From positions 203,135 through 267,134 of the forward strand of contig DDGC01000019.1 in the NCBI GenBank assembly GCA_002337455.1: a stretch of DNA of 64,000 nt, in the 5' to 3' direction. Below the pieces are notes generated by a model that saw nothing but the letters and a program-made list of their open reading frames with translations, did not search any database and had not been told where the DNA came from. The DNA comes from Rhizobiales bacterium UBA1912 (GTDB lineage: Bacteria; Pseudomonadota; Alphaproteobacteria; Rhizobiales; Devosiaceae). Of the stretch, positions 35,406 to 44,069 are shown one piece after another. Every line of letters starts with the position of its first letter. Position 1 is the first letter of the stretch. The translations under genes were made by a program, and so were the position numbers.

Positions 35406-36212
35406 ATGCGCATAGCAACCTGGAACATCAACGGCATCAATGCGCGCCTCCCGGCGATCCTCACCTGGCTCGACGAAACCAAGCCCGACATCGTCGGCCT
35501 CCAGGAAATCAAATGCCTCGACGAGAACTTTCCCCGCGCCGAGTTCGAATCGCGCGGCTATAACGTCGAAACCCACGGCCAGAAGAGCTTCAATGGCGTC
35601 GCCCTGCTCTCAAAACTCCCGTTCGATGAAGTCCATCGCGGCCTTCCGGGCAATGACGAGGACCCGCAATCGCGCCTCATCGAAGGCGTCTTTTCCACCG
35701 AGGACGGCGGTGTTGTCCGCGTGTGCAACATCTACCTGCCAAACGGAAACCCGGTCGACAGCGAGAAATTTCCCTACAAGCTGGGCTGGATGGACAGGCT
35801 CCACGATTTCGTCGAGCAGCGGCTGGCCCATGAGGAACCCTTCGTCCTGATGGGTGATTTCAACCTCATCCCCACCGGTTTCGATTGCCACGATCCCTCG
35901 GTCTGGTGGGGTGATGCGTTGTTCCGGCCCGAGAGTCTGGAAAAATGGCGCCGTCTGGTCAATCTGGGTCTAACCGATGCCCTGCGCGCCACAACCGGCG
36001 ATCAGGCCTTCACCTTCTGGGATTTCCAGGCCGGCGCCTGGCGCCGCAACGCCGGCATCCGCATCGACCATCTGCTGCTTTCCCCCCAGGCCGCCGACCG
36101 CCTCAAAGGCGTCACCATCCACAAGGACACCCGCGGCTGGGACAAGCCCTCCGACCACGTCCCCGTCGAAGGCGATTTCGCCCTCGCCGGCCTCTCGGCA
36201 AAAGCGGCGTAG
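35406..36212 (+). CDS. xthA: Exodeoxyribonuclease III (AP endonuclease)
   Basis: A 268-residue Mg-dependent nuclease of base-excision repair. The EEP-family residues are intact: WNINGINARLP (about 5-15), LQEIKCLDENFP with the metal-binding Glu (about 34-37), FVLMGDFNLIPTGFD with the catalytic Asp/Asn, and the final SDHVPV. The ATG at 35406 follows GAGACGG. A repeat element follows the stop. Confidence 0.95.
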   Translation: MRIATWNINGINARLPAILTWLDETKPDIVGLQEIKCLDENFPRAEFESRGYNVETHGQKSFNGVALLSKLPFDEVHRGLPGNDEDPQSRLIEGVFSTEDGGVVRVCNIYLPNGNPVDSEKFPYKLGWMDRLHDFVEQRLAHEEPFVLMGDFNLIPTGFDCHDPSVWWGDALFRPESLEKWRRLVNLGLTDALRATTGDQAFTFWDFQAGAWRRNAGIRIDHLLLSPQAADRLKGVTIHKDTRGWDKPSDHVPVEGDFALAGLSAKAA

Positions 36213-36234
36213 CTCTAGGATTAGTGGTCCGGCG

Positions 36235-36459
36235 AGGTTGGGTCAGGGCGAGTCGAACCGAAGGTCCGCGCCAGCGAACATGGTGGTTTCTGAGAGTTCT
36301 GACCGGCCACAGAAGGTCCAGTGGACCTTCTGTAGGGAAGAACGCCCGTCGAGCTAAGCTCGCGGGCTATGAGCGGAGCGTACCTTTGGGTACGTGAGCA
36401 CCGGAAGCGCAGGAAACTGCCATTTGCAGGCCACCCTCACCTAACGATGCACCCAACCT
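36235..36459. repeat. ~225-bp intergenic palindromic element, family 2 copy 2
   Basis: It is bounded by AGGTTGGGT (36235-36243) and ACCCAACCT (36451-36459). It shares the core GAGCGGAGCGTAC...GTACGTGAGCACCGGAAGCGCAG (36371-36412) with the copy between argS and dgt, and has an extra perfect 12-bp inverted repeat at 36309-36333. It fills the interval between xthA and the ExoR-like gene and touches the last codon of the latter. Confidence 0.65.
36309..36333. terminator. Perfect 12-bp-arm palindrome between convergent xthA and exoR-like genes
   Basis: ACAGAAGGTCCA and TGGACCTTCTGT flank one central base. It could form a hairpin in RNA from either strand, but no T run follows. Confidence 0.4.
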
Positions 36460-37267
36460 AGAATTCAGCGAACTGGCTGCCCAAGGTATCCGCCGCCCGC
36501 AGCGCCGTCTCGGCCTGTGCAGGCTCCGCATGCGCCATGGCGCTTTCGGTCAGCTCCCGTATCCAGCCTTCATCGCTGGTCCCCAGCGCCGCCCGATAGG
36601 CGATATTGAGCCACATAAGCCCTTCCACGGGCTGCGCCTCGATGCCATTGCCCAGCACCAGCATTTCGCCCAACCGCGCCTGCGCGCCCGGATGCCCCTT
36701 GCGAGCCGCCAGCGATAGCCAGCGCGCGCCCTGCAACGGGTTCACGCCGAACCCTTCGGGGCTCAGATAGAGCATCCCCACCCGGAACTGCGCATCCGCA
36801 TCGCCGAAATAGGTCGCCGCGTGCATTAACAGCGTCTGGCCGCGCGAAGCATCCTCGGGAATGCCCGCATCGGGCACGCCATGCATGTAATAATCGCCGA
36901 TCTTGACGAAGGACTGCGCCACGATATCCGCATCGAGCGAACTCGGCGGCGCGTCCGCATTCTCATTGGCGATGCGCGAAAAATACTGAAAGGCCTTGGC
37001 CGGGTCCTTCTGAACCCCCGCCCCGGTTTCATACATCGTCCCGAGCTGCCACAACGCGATGGGCTGGCCGGCATCGGCCGCCCCCTCGAGGGCGGACACC
37101 AGATTGTCGCCGCTCAGCTCGGTCGCCGTCACGCCATCCAGCATCTGGGCCAGTTCCTGGGCGGCATCGAGCGCGCTCTGCGCCTGCGCCGGCAGCACAG
37201 TGCCGAGGGACAAAAGAGCCGAACATGTCGCAGCCAGAGCGAACGCTGTACTCCTGACTATAGGCAT
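36458..37267 (-). CDS. exoR: ExoR-like periplasmic Sel1-repeat protein
   Basis: A 269-residue secreted protein: signal peptide of about 29 residues ending AQA, then Sel1-type helical repeats (ALWQLGTMYETGAGVQKD, DAQFRVGMLYLSPEGFG, GARWLSLAARKGHPGAQARLGEML, GLMWLNIAYR). Length, repeat spacing and the ARWLSLAARKGH segment match ExoR, the periplasmic inhibitor of the ExoS-ChvI two-component system that controls exopolysaccharide and surface functions in rhizobia. I set the start at 37267 because GAGAAGG is well placed and a signal peptide follows. No exoS or chvI lies in the window. Confidence 0.8.
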   Translation of the reverse strand: MPIVRSTAFALAATCSALLSLGTVLPAQAQSALDAAQELAQMLDGVTATELSGDNLVSALEGAADAGQPIALWQLGTMYETGAGVQKDPAKAFQYFSRIANENADAPPSSLDADIVAQSFVKIGDYYMHGVPDAGIPEDASRGQTLLMHAATYFGDADAQFRVGMLYLSPEGFGVNPLQGARWLSLAARKGHPGAQARLGEMLVLGNGIEAQPVEGLMWLNIAYRAALGTSDEGWIRELTESAMAHAEPAQAETALRAADTLGSQFAEF

Positions 37268-37855
37268 TACACACCTTCTCACGCCCCAGTCGCGCAACTG
37301 TCGCGCCACACCGTGCGCGCCCGCTGCCGGACCGGAAAACTTCACCGTATTGTTGCAAACGGCAGATTGTGTGTCCGCCGCCGCCCTGTTGATTTTTATT
37401 GTTTCAGCATTCAATTCCCGCCCGGCCCAGCGGGCCCAAACGGCTTTGAATGTCCAACCCGCCAATGGCGGTTCATATGTTTGATTGAGGATACGATACC
37501 GGCCCATTGTGTCGGCATTAGAGCGATTGTCTGCCGCCAAGATGGCAACATTGCTGCATGCCATAAGGTCGATCAATTCGCTGCAATGGGACGCGCCAGT
37601 TGCCATCTCTGTCCTGCTCCATGCCCGTTGGCGGGAGAACGATCCTCGCATCGGGCTTCGGTCGGCAGGCACAACGGTTCGGTGCGCCATACCGCGCACC
37701 AAAAACCATATCCACCCGCCGCCAACCTTTCTCCGGCTGGTTTAGGGTAAGATTGTGGCATGGTCCCTTAGCAAAGCGTGACCGCGCATGGCGCGATCAC
37801 GAGTCTGTAAGGAATGTAGCAAAATTGTCACAAGCGCGTGAAGCGCCCGCTCGGT
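37268..37855. other. 588-bp interval between the ExoR-like gene and valS
   Basis: I see no gene here. The minus-strand frame of the ExoR-like gene happens to stay open back to 37702, but that extension lacks a ribosome-binding site at its end and resembles no family. The interval should hold the promoter of the ExoR-like gene; no clear -35/-10 pair stands out. Confidence 0.5.
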
Positions 37856-40672
37856 TTACGACAATGTGGCAAGCGCCTGCTGCAGTTTTTCCCGCCGCGT
37901 CTTTGCGTCGCCGAGGCGTTCCTTCTGCTCTTCGATGACCTCTTCGGGCGCCTTGGCAAGAAACTGCTCATTGCCGAGCTTCTTTTCCAGCCCGCCGATT
38001 TCACCCTCGAGCTTCTTGACGTCCTTGGACAACCGCTGGCGTTCAGCGGCAATGTCGATCAGGTCGGCAAGTGGCAGACCCCAGCTTGCCTCGCCCACAA
38101 CGAACTGCGCGGAGCTGGCCGGAATTACGTCCACCGGATCGATGGTCGAAACCCGCGCCAGCCGTTCGATAGCCGCGCGATGCGTTTCGATCCGCGCCGT
38201 CGTCTCGGCGCTGGCGCCGACCACGACCAGCGGGACTTTCGCCCCGGCGGGCACGTTCATTTCGGTACGCACCGAGCGGATGGCCGAAATCACGTCGATC
38301 AGCCAGCCGAGTTCCGCGCCCGCTTGCGGGTAGGAGATCGCATCGAGCACCGGCCAATCGGCCAGCATCAGATGCCCCTCGCGCCTGGGCCCGGTCTTGC
38401 CGGTTTCCGCCCAAAGCTCTTCGGTCACGAACGGCATGAACGGATGCAGCATTTTGAGGATCTGATCGAGCGCCCAGGCTGCCGTTGCCCGCGTCTCGGC
38501 CTTCGCCGCTTCGTCAACGCCCGAAAATGTCGGTTTGGCCAGTTCCACGAACCAGTCGCAGAATGTGCCCCACACGAAATCATAGGCCTGATTGGCCGCC
38601 TCGTTGAACTTGTAGTCGACGATCGAGCGCTCGACACCGGCCACAGCCCGCGACGTCGCTCCGGCGATCCACTGGTTGAGCGCGCCAGAAAGCGCCGTCG
38701 GATCGAACCCTTCAACCCGCACACATTCGTTCATTTCGAGGAAGCGCGCAGCGTTCCAGAGCTTGGTGACGAAGTTGCGATAGCCTTCGACCCGGCTCAT
38801 AGCCAGCTTGATATCGCGCCCCTGCGCCGCCATCGCTGCCAGCGTAAAGCGCGTCGCATCGGCGCCATAGGCGTCGACCAGTTCCAGCGGGTCGATGACG
38901 TTGCCTTTCGACTTCGACATCTTCTGGCCCTTCTCGTCGCGGACCAGCGCGTGCACATAGACCGTCGAGAAAGGCTCTTCACCCGTAAATTCAAGTCCCA
39001 GCATCATCATCCTGGCAACCCAGAAGAAAATGATGTCGAACCCGGTCACCAGCGTTGCTGTCGGATAGTAGCTTTCCAGTTCCTTGGTCTGTTGCGGCCA
39101 GCCCATGGTCGAGAACGGCCACAGCCCCGAGGAGAACCACGTGTCCAGCACGTCCTCGTCGCGTGTCAACACGACGGGTTTGCCGTAATGGGCCTCGGCG
39201 GCCTTGGCGGCACCAGCCTCGTCATAGTCGACAAACACTTCGCCATCCGGCCCGTACCAGGCAGGAATCTGGTGTCCCCACCACAGCTGGCGCGAGATAC
39301 ACCAGGGCTGGATGTTTTCCATCCATGAGAAATAGGTGTTTTCCCAGCTCTTGGGCACGAATTTGGTCCGCCCCTCGCGCACCGAAGCGATGGCTGGCTT
39401 GGCCAGAACGTCTGCCTTGACGAACCACTGGTCGGTCAGCATCGGCTCGATCACCACCTTGGAGCGATCGCCGAACGGCTGCACGATCTTCTTGTCCTCG
39501 ACCATCACCATCAGCCCTTCGGCATCGATGTCGGCCACAATCGCCTTGCGCGCTGCGTAGCGGTCCATGCCGCGATACTCATCGGGAACGATGTTGATCA
39601 CGGTGGTCACAGCGTCGTCGAATTCCATTTCGCCGCGCGCTATCTTCCCTGCCAACACTGCCTGCTCGGCGTAGGGAGCGCCGTCGGCCCGCAAATTGCC
39701 CTTGGTATCGAGCAGCGCGTACATCGGAATGCCGTTGCGCCGCGCGACCTCATAATCGTTAAAGTCGTGCGCGCCGGTGATTTTCACCGCGCCCGAGCCG
39801 AACTCGGGCTCGGGATACTCGTCGGTGATGATCGGGATCAGCCGCCGGTGTTCTTTCGGCCCAACCGGGATTTCACACATCTTGCCCACGATCGGCGCAT
39901 ACCGCTCGTCGTCGGGATGCACCGCCACGGCGCCATCGCCGAGCATGGTTTCGGGACGGGTGGTCGCAATCGAAATGTAGTCGCGCTCTTCTTCCAGCAC
40001 GACGTTCCCGTCAGCGTCCTTTTCCACGTAGGTATAGGTTTCACCGCCGGCCAGCGGGTATTTGAAATGCCACATATGGCCGTTGACTTCGGTGTTCTCC
40101 ACCTCGAGGTCCGAGATCGCCGTCTCGAACTGCGGGTCCCAGTTGACCAGCCGCTTGGCGCGATAGATCAGACCCTTGCGGTGCATCTCCACAAAGACCT
40201 TGAGCACCGCTTCGGACAGCCCCTCGTCCATTGTGAAACGCTCGCGCGACCAGTCGCACGATGCCCCCAGCCGCTTGAGCTGGTTGAGGATGGTTCCCCC
40301 GCTCTCGGCCTTCCACTCCCAGACCTTTTCGAGAAAAGCCTCGCGCCCGATTTCGCGACGGCCCGGCTCCTGGCGCTCCATCATCCGCCGCTCGACAACC
40401 ATCTGGGTCGCGATGCCTGCATGATCGGTGCCCGGTTGCCACAGCACATTCTTGCCGCGCATGCGCTCGAAGCGCACCAGCACGTCCTGGATGGTGTTGT
40501 TGAGCGCGTGACCGATATGAAGCGAACCGGTTACGTTGGGCGGAGGGATGACGACCGAATAGCTCTCGGCGCCGGGCTTGCTCCCCGCGCCGGCCTTGAA
40601 AGCCCCCGCCTCTTCCCAGGCGCTGTAAATGCGCCCTTCAACCGAGTTCGGTTCATAGGTCTTTTCGATCAT
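37856..40672 (-). CDS. valS: Valyl-tRNA synthetase
   Basis: A 938-residue class Ia synthetase. The HIGH motif is PPNVTGSLHIGH (about 43-54) and the KMSKS motif is KMSKSKGNVIDP. A full CP1 editing domain (ATTRPETMLGDGAVAVHPDD) hydrolyses Thr-tRNA-Val. The C-terminal coiled coil (LIDIAAERQRLSKDVKKLEGEIGGLEKKL) is present. It is the usual length for the proteobacterial enzyme. Confidence 0.97.
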   Translation of the reverse strand: MIEKTYEPNSVEGRIYSAWEEAGAFKAGAGSKPGAESYSVVIPPPNVTGSLHIGHALNNTIQDVLVRFERMRGKNVLWQPGTDHAGIATQMVVERRMMERQEPGRREIGREAFLEKVWEWKAESGGTILNQLKRLGASCDWSRERFTMDEGLSEAVLKVFVEMHRKGLIYRAKRLVNWDPQFETAISDLEVENTEVNGHMWHFKYPLAGGETYTYVEKDADGNVVLEEERDYISIATTRPETMLGDGAVAVHPDDERYAPIVGKMCEIPVGPKEHRRLIPIITDEYPEPEFGSGAVKITGAHDFNDYEVARRNGIPMYALLDTKGNLRADGAPYAEQAVLAGKIARGEMEFDDAVTTVINIVPDEYRGMDRYAARKAIVADIDAEGLMVMVEDKKIVQPFGDRSKVVIEPMLTDQWFVKADVLAKPAIASVREGRTKFVPKSWENTYFSWMENIQPWCISRQLWWGHQIPAWYGPDGEVFVDYDEAGAAKAAEAHYGKPVVLTRDEDVLDTWFSSGLWPFSTMGWPQQTKELESYYPTATLVTGFDIIFFWVARMMMLGLEFTGEEPFSTVYVHALVRDEKGQKMSKSKGNVIDPLELVDAYGADATRFTLAAMAAQGRDIKLAMSRVEGYRNFVTKLWNAARFLEMNECVRVEGFDPTALSGALNQWIAGATSRAVAGVERSIVDYKFNEAANQAYDFVWGTFCDWFVELAKPTFSGVDEAAKAETRATAAWALDQILKMLHPFMPFVTEELWAETGKTGPRREGHLMLADWPVLDAISYPQAGAELGWLIDVISAIRSVRTEMNVPAGAKVPLVVVGASAETTARIETHRAAIERLARVSTIDPVDVIPASSAQFVVGEASWGLPLADLIDIAAERQRLSKDVKKLEGEIGGLEKKLGNEQFLAKAPEEVIEEQKERLGDAKTRREKLQQALATLS

Positions 40673-40768
40673 CTGTGGTGATATCCGTACAACGACGACC
40701 CGCCCCAGGTGATGGGACGGGTCACTGAAAGAGTATTGCTATCTGTAAAGCCAAGCCGGGCTGCGGAG

Positions 40769-41500
40769 TCAACCGCGCGATGCGCGCTCGATCTCCTGGG
40801 CGATGAGCCGTTCCACCATCGAGGGCAGATTTTCCTCGAGCCAGTCCTTGAGCATCGGCCGCAGCATTTCGCGGATCATCGCTTCGATGGTCAGCCCGCT
40901 TGCGCCCAGCGCCATGTCCGGCACCGCCTTTGGCCCGCCGAGTTTGGCAAAAGCGCTCTTTACAGCGGCACTTGTCGCCGGCTCAAGCAACTCGTCAGCC
41001 AGATCGCTGCTCAAATCGGGATCGGGCATCGGGGCAGCCTGGGCGAAGTTGGTTGCCGGCTTGGGTTCGGCCTGCATCTGCGGCTTGGGTTGAGGCTGAG
41101 GGGCGGGCTCCTCGTCCTTGTCAGCCTGGAACGCCACATCGTCGGGCACCACAAGATCCGCAACCGCATCGAAGCTCGCGGCAGACGGCATTTCCATGTC
41201 GTCGGCTTCCGGCTCCACAGCGTCCGGTTCGGCGGCGGGCGGCTCTGCAGCGGGCTGTTCAACGATCTGTTCCGGCGAGAGCGCCAGCGGCGTCACCGCG
41301 TCATCATCATCGTCGCCGAACGGGTCGATCTCGGCCGCCGAAGGCATCGGAACGGGTTCGGGTGCCGGCACCGGCTTGGGACCGCTCGCCTTGGCGACCG
41401 GCATCTTCTGGGCCGCCGCCTCGTCATCGTCGGCAATGATCTGCCGGATCGACGAGAGGATTTCGTCCATTGTCGGTTCTTTTGATGCCGGCTGGTTCAT
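40769..41500 (-). CDS. popZ: PopZ-family polar organizing protein (DUF2497)
   Basis: A 243-residue protein of PopZ layout: short N-terminal helix TMDEILSSIRQIIADDD (about 10-26), a long Pro/Ala/Glu/Asp-rich disordered linker, and conserved C-terminal helices IEAMIREMLRPMLKDWLEENLPSMVERLIAQEIERA. In Caulobacter, PopZ self-assembles at the pole and anchors ParB-parS and signalling proteins. The start at 41500 gives the family N-terminus; the upstream extension is palindromic repeat sequence. It lies between valS and tolC, as is common in Hyphomicrobiales. Confidence 0.9.
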   Translation of the reverse strand: MNQPASKEPTMDEILSSIRQIIADDDEAAAQKMPVAKASGPKPVPAPEPVPMPSAAEIDPFGDDDDDAVTPLALSPEQIVEQPAAEPPAAEPDAVEPEADDMEMPSAASFDAVADLVVPDDVAFQADKDEEPAPQPQPKPQMQAEPKPATNFAQAAPMPDPDLSSDLADELLEPATSAAVKSAFAKLGGPKAVPDMALGASGLTIEAMIREMLRPMLKDWLEENLPSMVERLIAQEIERASRG

Positions 41501-41551
41501 ATCTGCCCCGATCTCGTTCGGCCGCACTGGCCGGTACTCTGCACTGCTAGA

Positions 41552-41572
41552 GCGTGTCCTGTTCGGACGCGC
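41552..41572. repeat. Shortened family 1-like palindrome
   Basis: GCGTGTC-CTGTTCG-GACGCGC followed by GACAAAAT keeps the outer arms and flank of the 45-bp element but lacks the inner AAGTGG hairpin. It may be a deletion derivative. It lies just upstream of the popZ start. Confidence 0.45.
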
Positions 41573-41692
41573 GACAAAATAAAGACCTGAAGCCGTCGTT
41601 TTGATTCCACCAAACGTGAACGGCTCCAGCGACAACGGCGCGGAGCCGTTGATTCGCTTTACAGCACCTTAACGTGAGACCTTGGCGCCCGA

Positions 41693-41720
41693 AAAGGGAA
41701 ACGCCCCACCAGGGGGGCGT
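41693..41720 (-). terminator. Terminator of tolC
   Basis: ACGCCCC and GGGGCGT form a 7-bp stem just past the tolC stop. On the minus strand the stem is followed by TTTCCCTTTTC. Confidence 0.6.
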
Positions 41721-41750
41721 AATCCACGGAAAAGCAATACTATTGGTATT

Positions 41751-43097
41751 CTAGCGTAGGTTGCCCCACGCATCGACCGGCGCCGCCGGTGCCGCTGCCG
41801 GAACGATCACAGCGCCCTCGACATTGCGCTGCTGGACCGGCAGTCCGAGCTGCTGCGCGCTCAGCGTTCCCATCGCTGCAATCAGCGAATAGGCGGCGAT
41901 CGTGCGCTGCGACTGCGCAGAAATCAGCGTCTCTTCGACCGAAGCCACCGATGCCCGCGCATCGAGCACATCAAGCGTCGTGGCCTGCCCAAGCTCGTTC
42001 TGGTCCACGGTGGCCTGTAAGGCGAGCCGGCTCGCCGCAACTGCCGCCGTCGCCGCCTCGATCTGTGCCGTGGCCGCCTGGATACCCGCCCAACCCTGAC
42101 GCACCGCCTCGACGATCTGATCGCGCGTGGCAAATCCTTCGAGCTGGCTCTGGATCTGGCCGATATTGGCCTGCTCGACCGAAGGATCGCGGGTCGGAAC
42201 GAAAATCGGCACACTCAGACGAAGGCTAATGCTCGCATCGGTAGCAACTGTACCTCCGGTCCAGCCCCCAGCGCCAACCTGCCCGGTTACCGAGAGGTTG
42301 GGTCCAAAGCTCGCCAGCGTTTCTTCGTAGCCATACTGCGCCGCACGCAATTGGGCCGCAGAAGCCAGCAGTGCCGGATGGCCGGTATTCGCCCGTGCCA
42401 GCGCCGCATCGAGCGACCCCGGAATGAGCGAGGAATAGCTATAGCCCCCGGAAAGGCTCCCGGGCTGCCGGCCGACCCAACGCTGATAATTGGCTTCGCT
42501 GTTGCGCAAATTATTGATCGCAGCCTGATAGGCCGCTGTGGACTGAGCGAGGCTCGCCTCGGCCTGCGAAACTTCGAGCTGGGTGCCTTCACCCAGTTCC
42601 AGCCTGTCACGCGCCGAACCGACCTGCGCACCGACGAACCCGACGCTCTCCTGGCGGATATCGACGATCCGCCGGTTGGTCACCACGTTCACATAAGCCT
42701 GAATGACAGAGAGCAGCACGTTCTGCTCTGTGTTCCTGGCGCCATACACCGCCGCGTCATATTGCGCCTCGGCGCCGCTGATCGCGGCACCGGTCGCATT
42801 GCTGTCAAACAATGTCTGGCTATAACTCAAGCCAACGCTATCACTGGGACCCTGCCTGGACGGTATATTCGACCAAGTGTGACCAATACTCGCTTCCGCC
42901 CCGATGGTCGGCAACCGCGCCCCTTCGGCGGCAATAATGCCTTGCCGCGCGGCGCGCACCGAAAGGAAGGAACTCGCAATTTGTGGATTGTTTTCATAGG
43001 CATAGGCCATCGCCGATGTCAGGCTTTCCGCCTGAGCCGAGGAGACCATTCCCAGGAGGGCAATGACGCTTGCACTCAAAATACGATTAAATTTCAT
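41751..43097 (-). CDS. tolC: TolC-family outer-membrane channel protein
   Basis: A 448-residue outer-membrane efflux duct protein. The signal peptide MKFNRILSASVIALLGMVSSAQA is followed by two OEP repeats rich in Ala/Gln helices (ALARANTGHPALLASAAQLRAAQYG; ARASVASVEETLISAQSQRTIAAYSLIAAMG). The family start AMAYAYENNPQI is clear. It serves tripartite efflux or type I secretion; the RND protein in this window is of a type that does not normally need it. It is preceded by an isoaspartyl-methyltransferase-like gene, a common alphaproteobacterial pair. Confidence 0.93.
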   Translation of the reverse strand: MKFNRILSASVIALLGMVSSAQAESLTSAMAYAYENNPQIASSFLSVRAARQGIIAAEGARLPTIGAEASIGHTWSNIPSRQGPSDSVGLSYSQTLFDSNATGAAISGAEAQYDAAVYGARNTEQNVLLSVIQAYVNVVTNRRIVDIRQESVGFVGAQVGSARDRLELGEGTQLEVSQAEASLAQSTAAYQAAINNLRNSEANYQRWVGRQPGSLSGGYSYSSLIPGSLDAALARANTGHPALLASAAQLRAAQYGYEETLASFGPNLSVTGQVGAGGWTGGTVATDASISLRLSVPIFVPTRDPSVEQANIGQIQSQLEGFATRDQIVEAVRQGWAGIQAATAQIEAATAAVAASRLALQATVDQNELGQATTLDVLDARASVASVEETLISAQSQRTIAAYSLIAAMGTLSAQQLGLPVQQRNVEGAVIVPAAAPAAPVDAWGNLR

Positions 43098-43258
43098 TGC
43101 CTACGCCTCCAGCGCCGCCTTAATCTAAGGGTGCGCCACCATGCTTTCAACGCAAACCAACGCAATATACTAAGTAAGATTCAACCCGTTGCGCGTCGGT
43201 AACAGTGCGCTAATGTCGCACGGCGAGATTGCAGCAACGTTACGCGTGCGCCAGAACC

Positions 43259-43909
43259 TCAGAAAACGAAGGCCGGCGCCGACGAAAAGCTCCCCAGAAC
43301 CGGGATACTCGCGTTAAAGCTCGGCAGCGGCGCGACATCATCGCCGGTCTTGACGAAAAGGTTGGCCACCGCCGCGTTCCCCGAGCCCAGAACAGCCACC
43401 AGACGCCCGCCATCGCGCAACTGAGCCAGCAGTGCCGCCGGCACGACATCCACGGCACCCTCGAGGATAATCACATCAAACGGCGCTTCCTTGGCCACCC
43501 CATTCTCGATCGGGCCGGCCACTGCCGCTGCATTGCCGATGTCGAGGTCGGACAGGATATCGTTGGCCCGCCCCGCCAGAACCTCATCGCTCTCCAGCGC
43601 CACAACCGCGTTGGCCAGAAGCGAGAGCACGGCAGTCGAATACCCGGTTCCGCACGCCACATCGAGCACGACGTCCTGGCTCCCCACTTCGGCAAGCTGC
43701 ACCAGCCGTGCAAAATCGGCGGGCGAAGCCATCGTCCGGCCGGCCGAAAGCGCAATCGGCTCGTCGCTATAGGCAAAGGCTGTGTGCGTATCGGGCACGA
43801 AACGCTCGCGCGGAATGCGGTTCATGGCGTCCAGAATGCGCCAGTCGGTGATCCCGCTCGTCCGCAACTGGTTGTCGACCATCGTCCGGCGCGCGCGCGA
43901 AAAGTCCAT
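43259..43909 (-). CDS. Protein-L-isoaspartate O-methyltransferase-like protein (second copy)
   Basis: A 216-residue methyltransferase of the PIMT family, distinct from the pcm at 22480-23142. Motif I VLDVACGTGYSTAVLSLLA (about 80-98) is intact. The substrate loop reads ALSAGRTMASPADFARLVQ instead of the usual G-Q-x-I-S/T form, so activity on isoaspartate is uncertain. The start at 43909 (MDFSRARRTMVDNQL) is the family N-terminus; an extension upstream runs through a palindromic repeat. It precedes tolC, 161 bp away. Confidence 0.87.
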   Translation of the reverse strand: MDFSRARRTMVDNQLRTSGITDWRILDAMNRIPRERFVPDTHTAFAYSDEPIALSAGRTMASPADFARLVQLAEVGSQDVVLDVACGTGYSTAVLSLLANAVVALESDEVLAGRANDILSDLDIGNAAAVAGPIENGVAKEAPFDVIILEGAVDVVPAALLAQLRDGGRLVAVLGSGNAAVANLFVKTGDDVAPLPSFNASIPVLGSFSSAPAFVF

Positions 43910-43936
43910 GATCAATCGCCTTCCTGAGTGCCTAAA

Positions 43937-43981
43937 GCGTTTCCAGCCAAAGTGGATGCCACTTTTGCGGTTCGGAAACGC
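43937..43981. repeat. 45-bp intergenic palindrome, family 1 copy C
   Basis: Outer arms GCGTTTC/GAAACGC and an inner AAAGTGG/CCACTTT hairpin, in the same orientation and length as copies A and B. It lies between the ABC transporter operon and the PIMT-like gene. Confidence 0.75.
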
Positions 43982-44069
43982 GGACCAACAATGCCTTAGA
44001 GCAAGCAAAGCGTGCGCCAAGGCTCCTGTTCTCCGGTCAATAACGCCGCCCGCCGACCGAAGCAAGACT

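Noticed and set aside
37268..37702. 145-codon upstream extension of the ExoR-like protein
   Set aside because: A signal peptide begins at 37267 with a good ribosome-binding site; the extension has no similarity and would bury the signal.
37838..39328. A 496-codon frame antisense to valS
   Set aside because: Shadow frame; valS on the other strand carries intact HIGH and KMSKS motifs.
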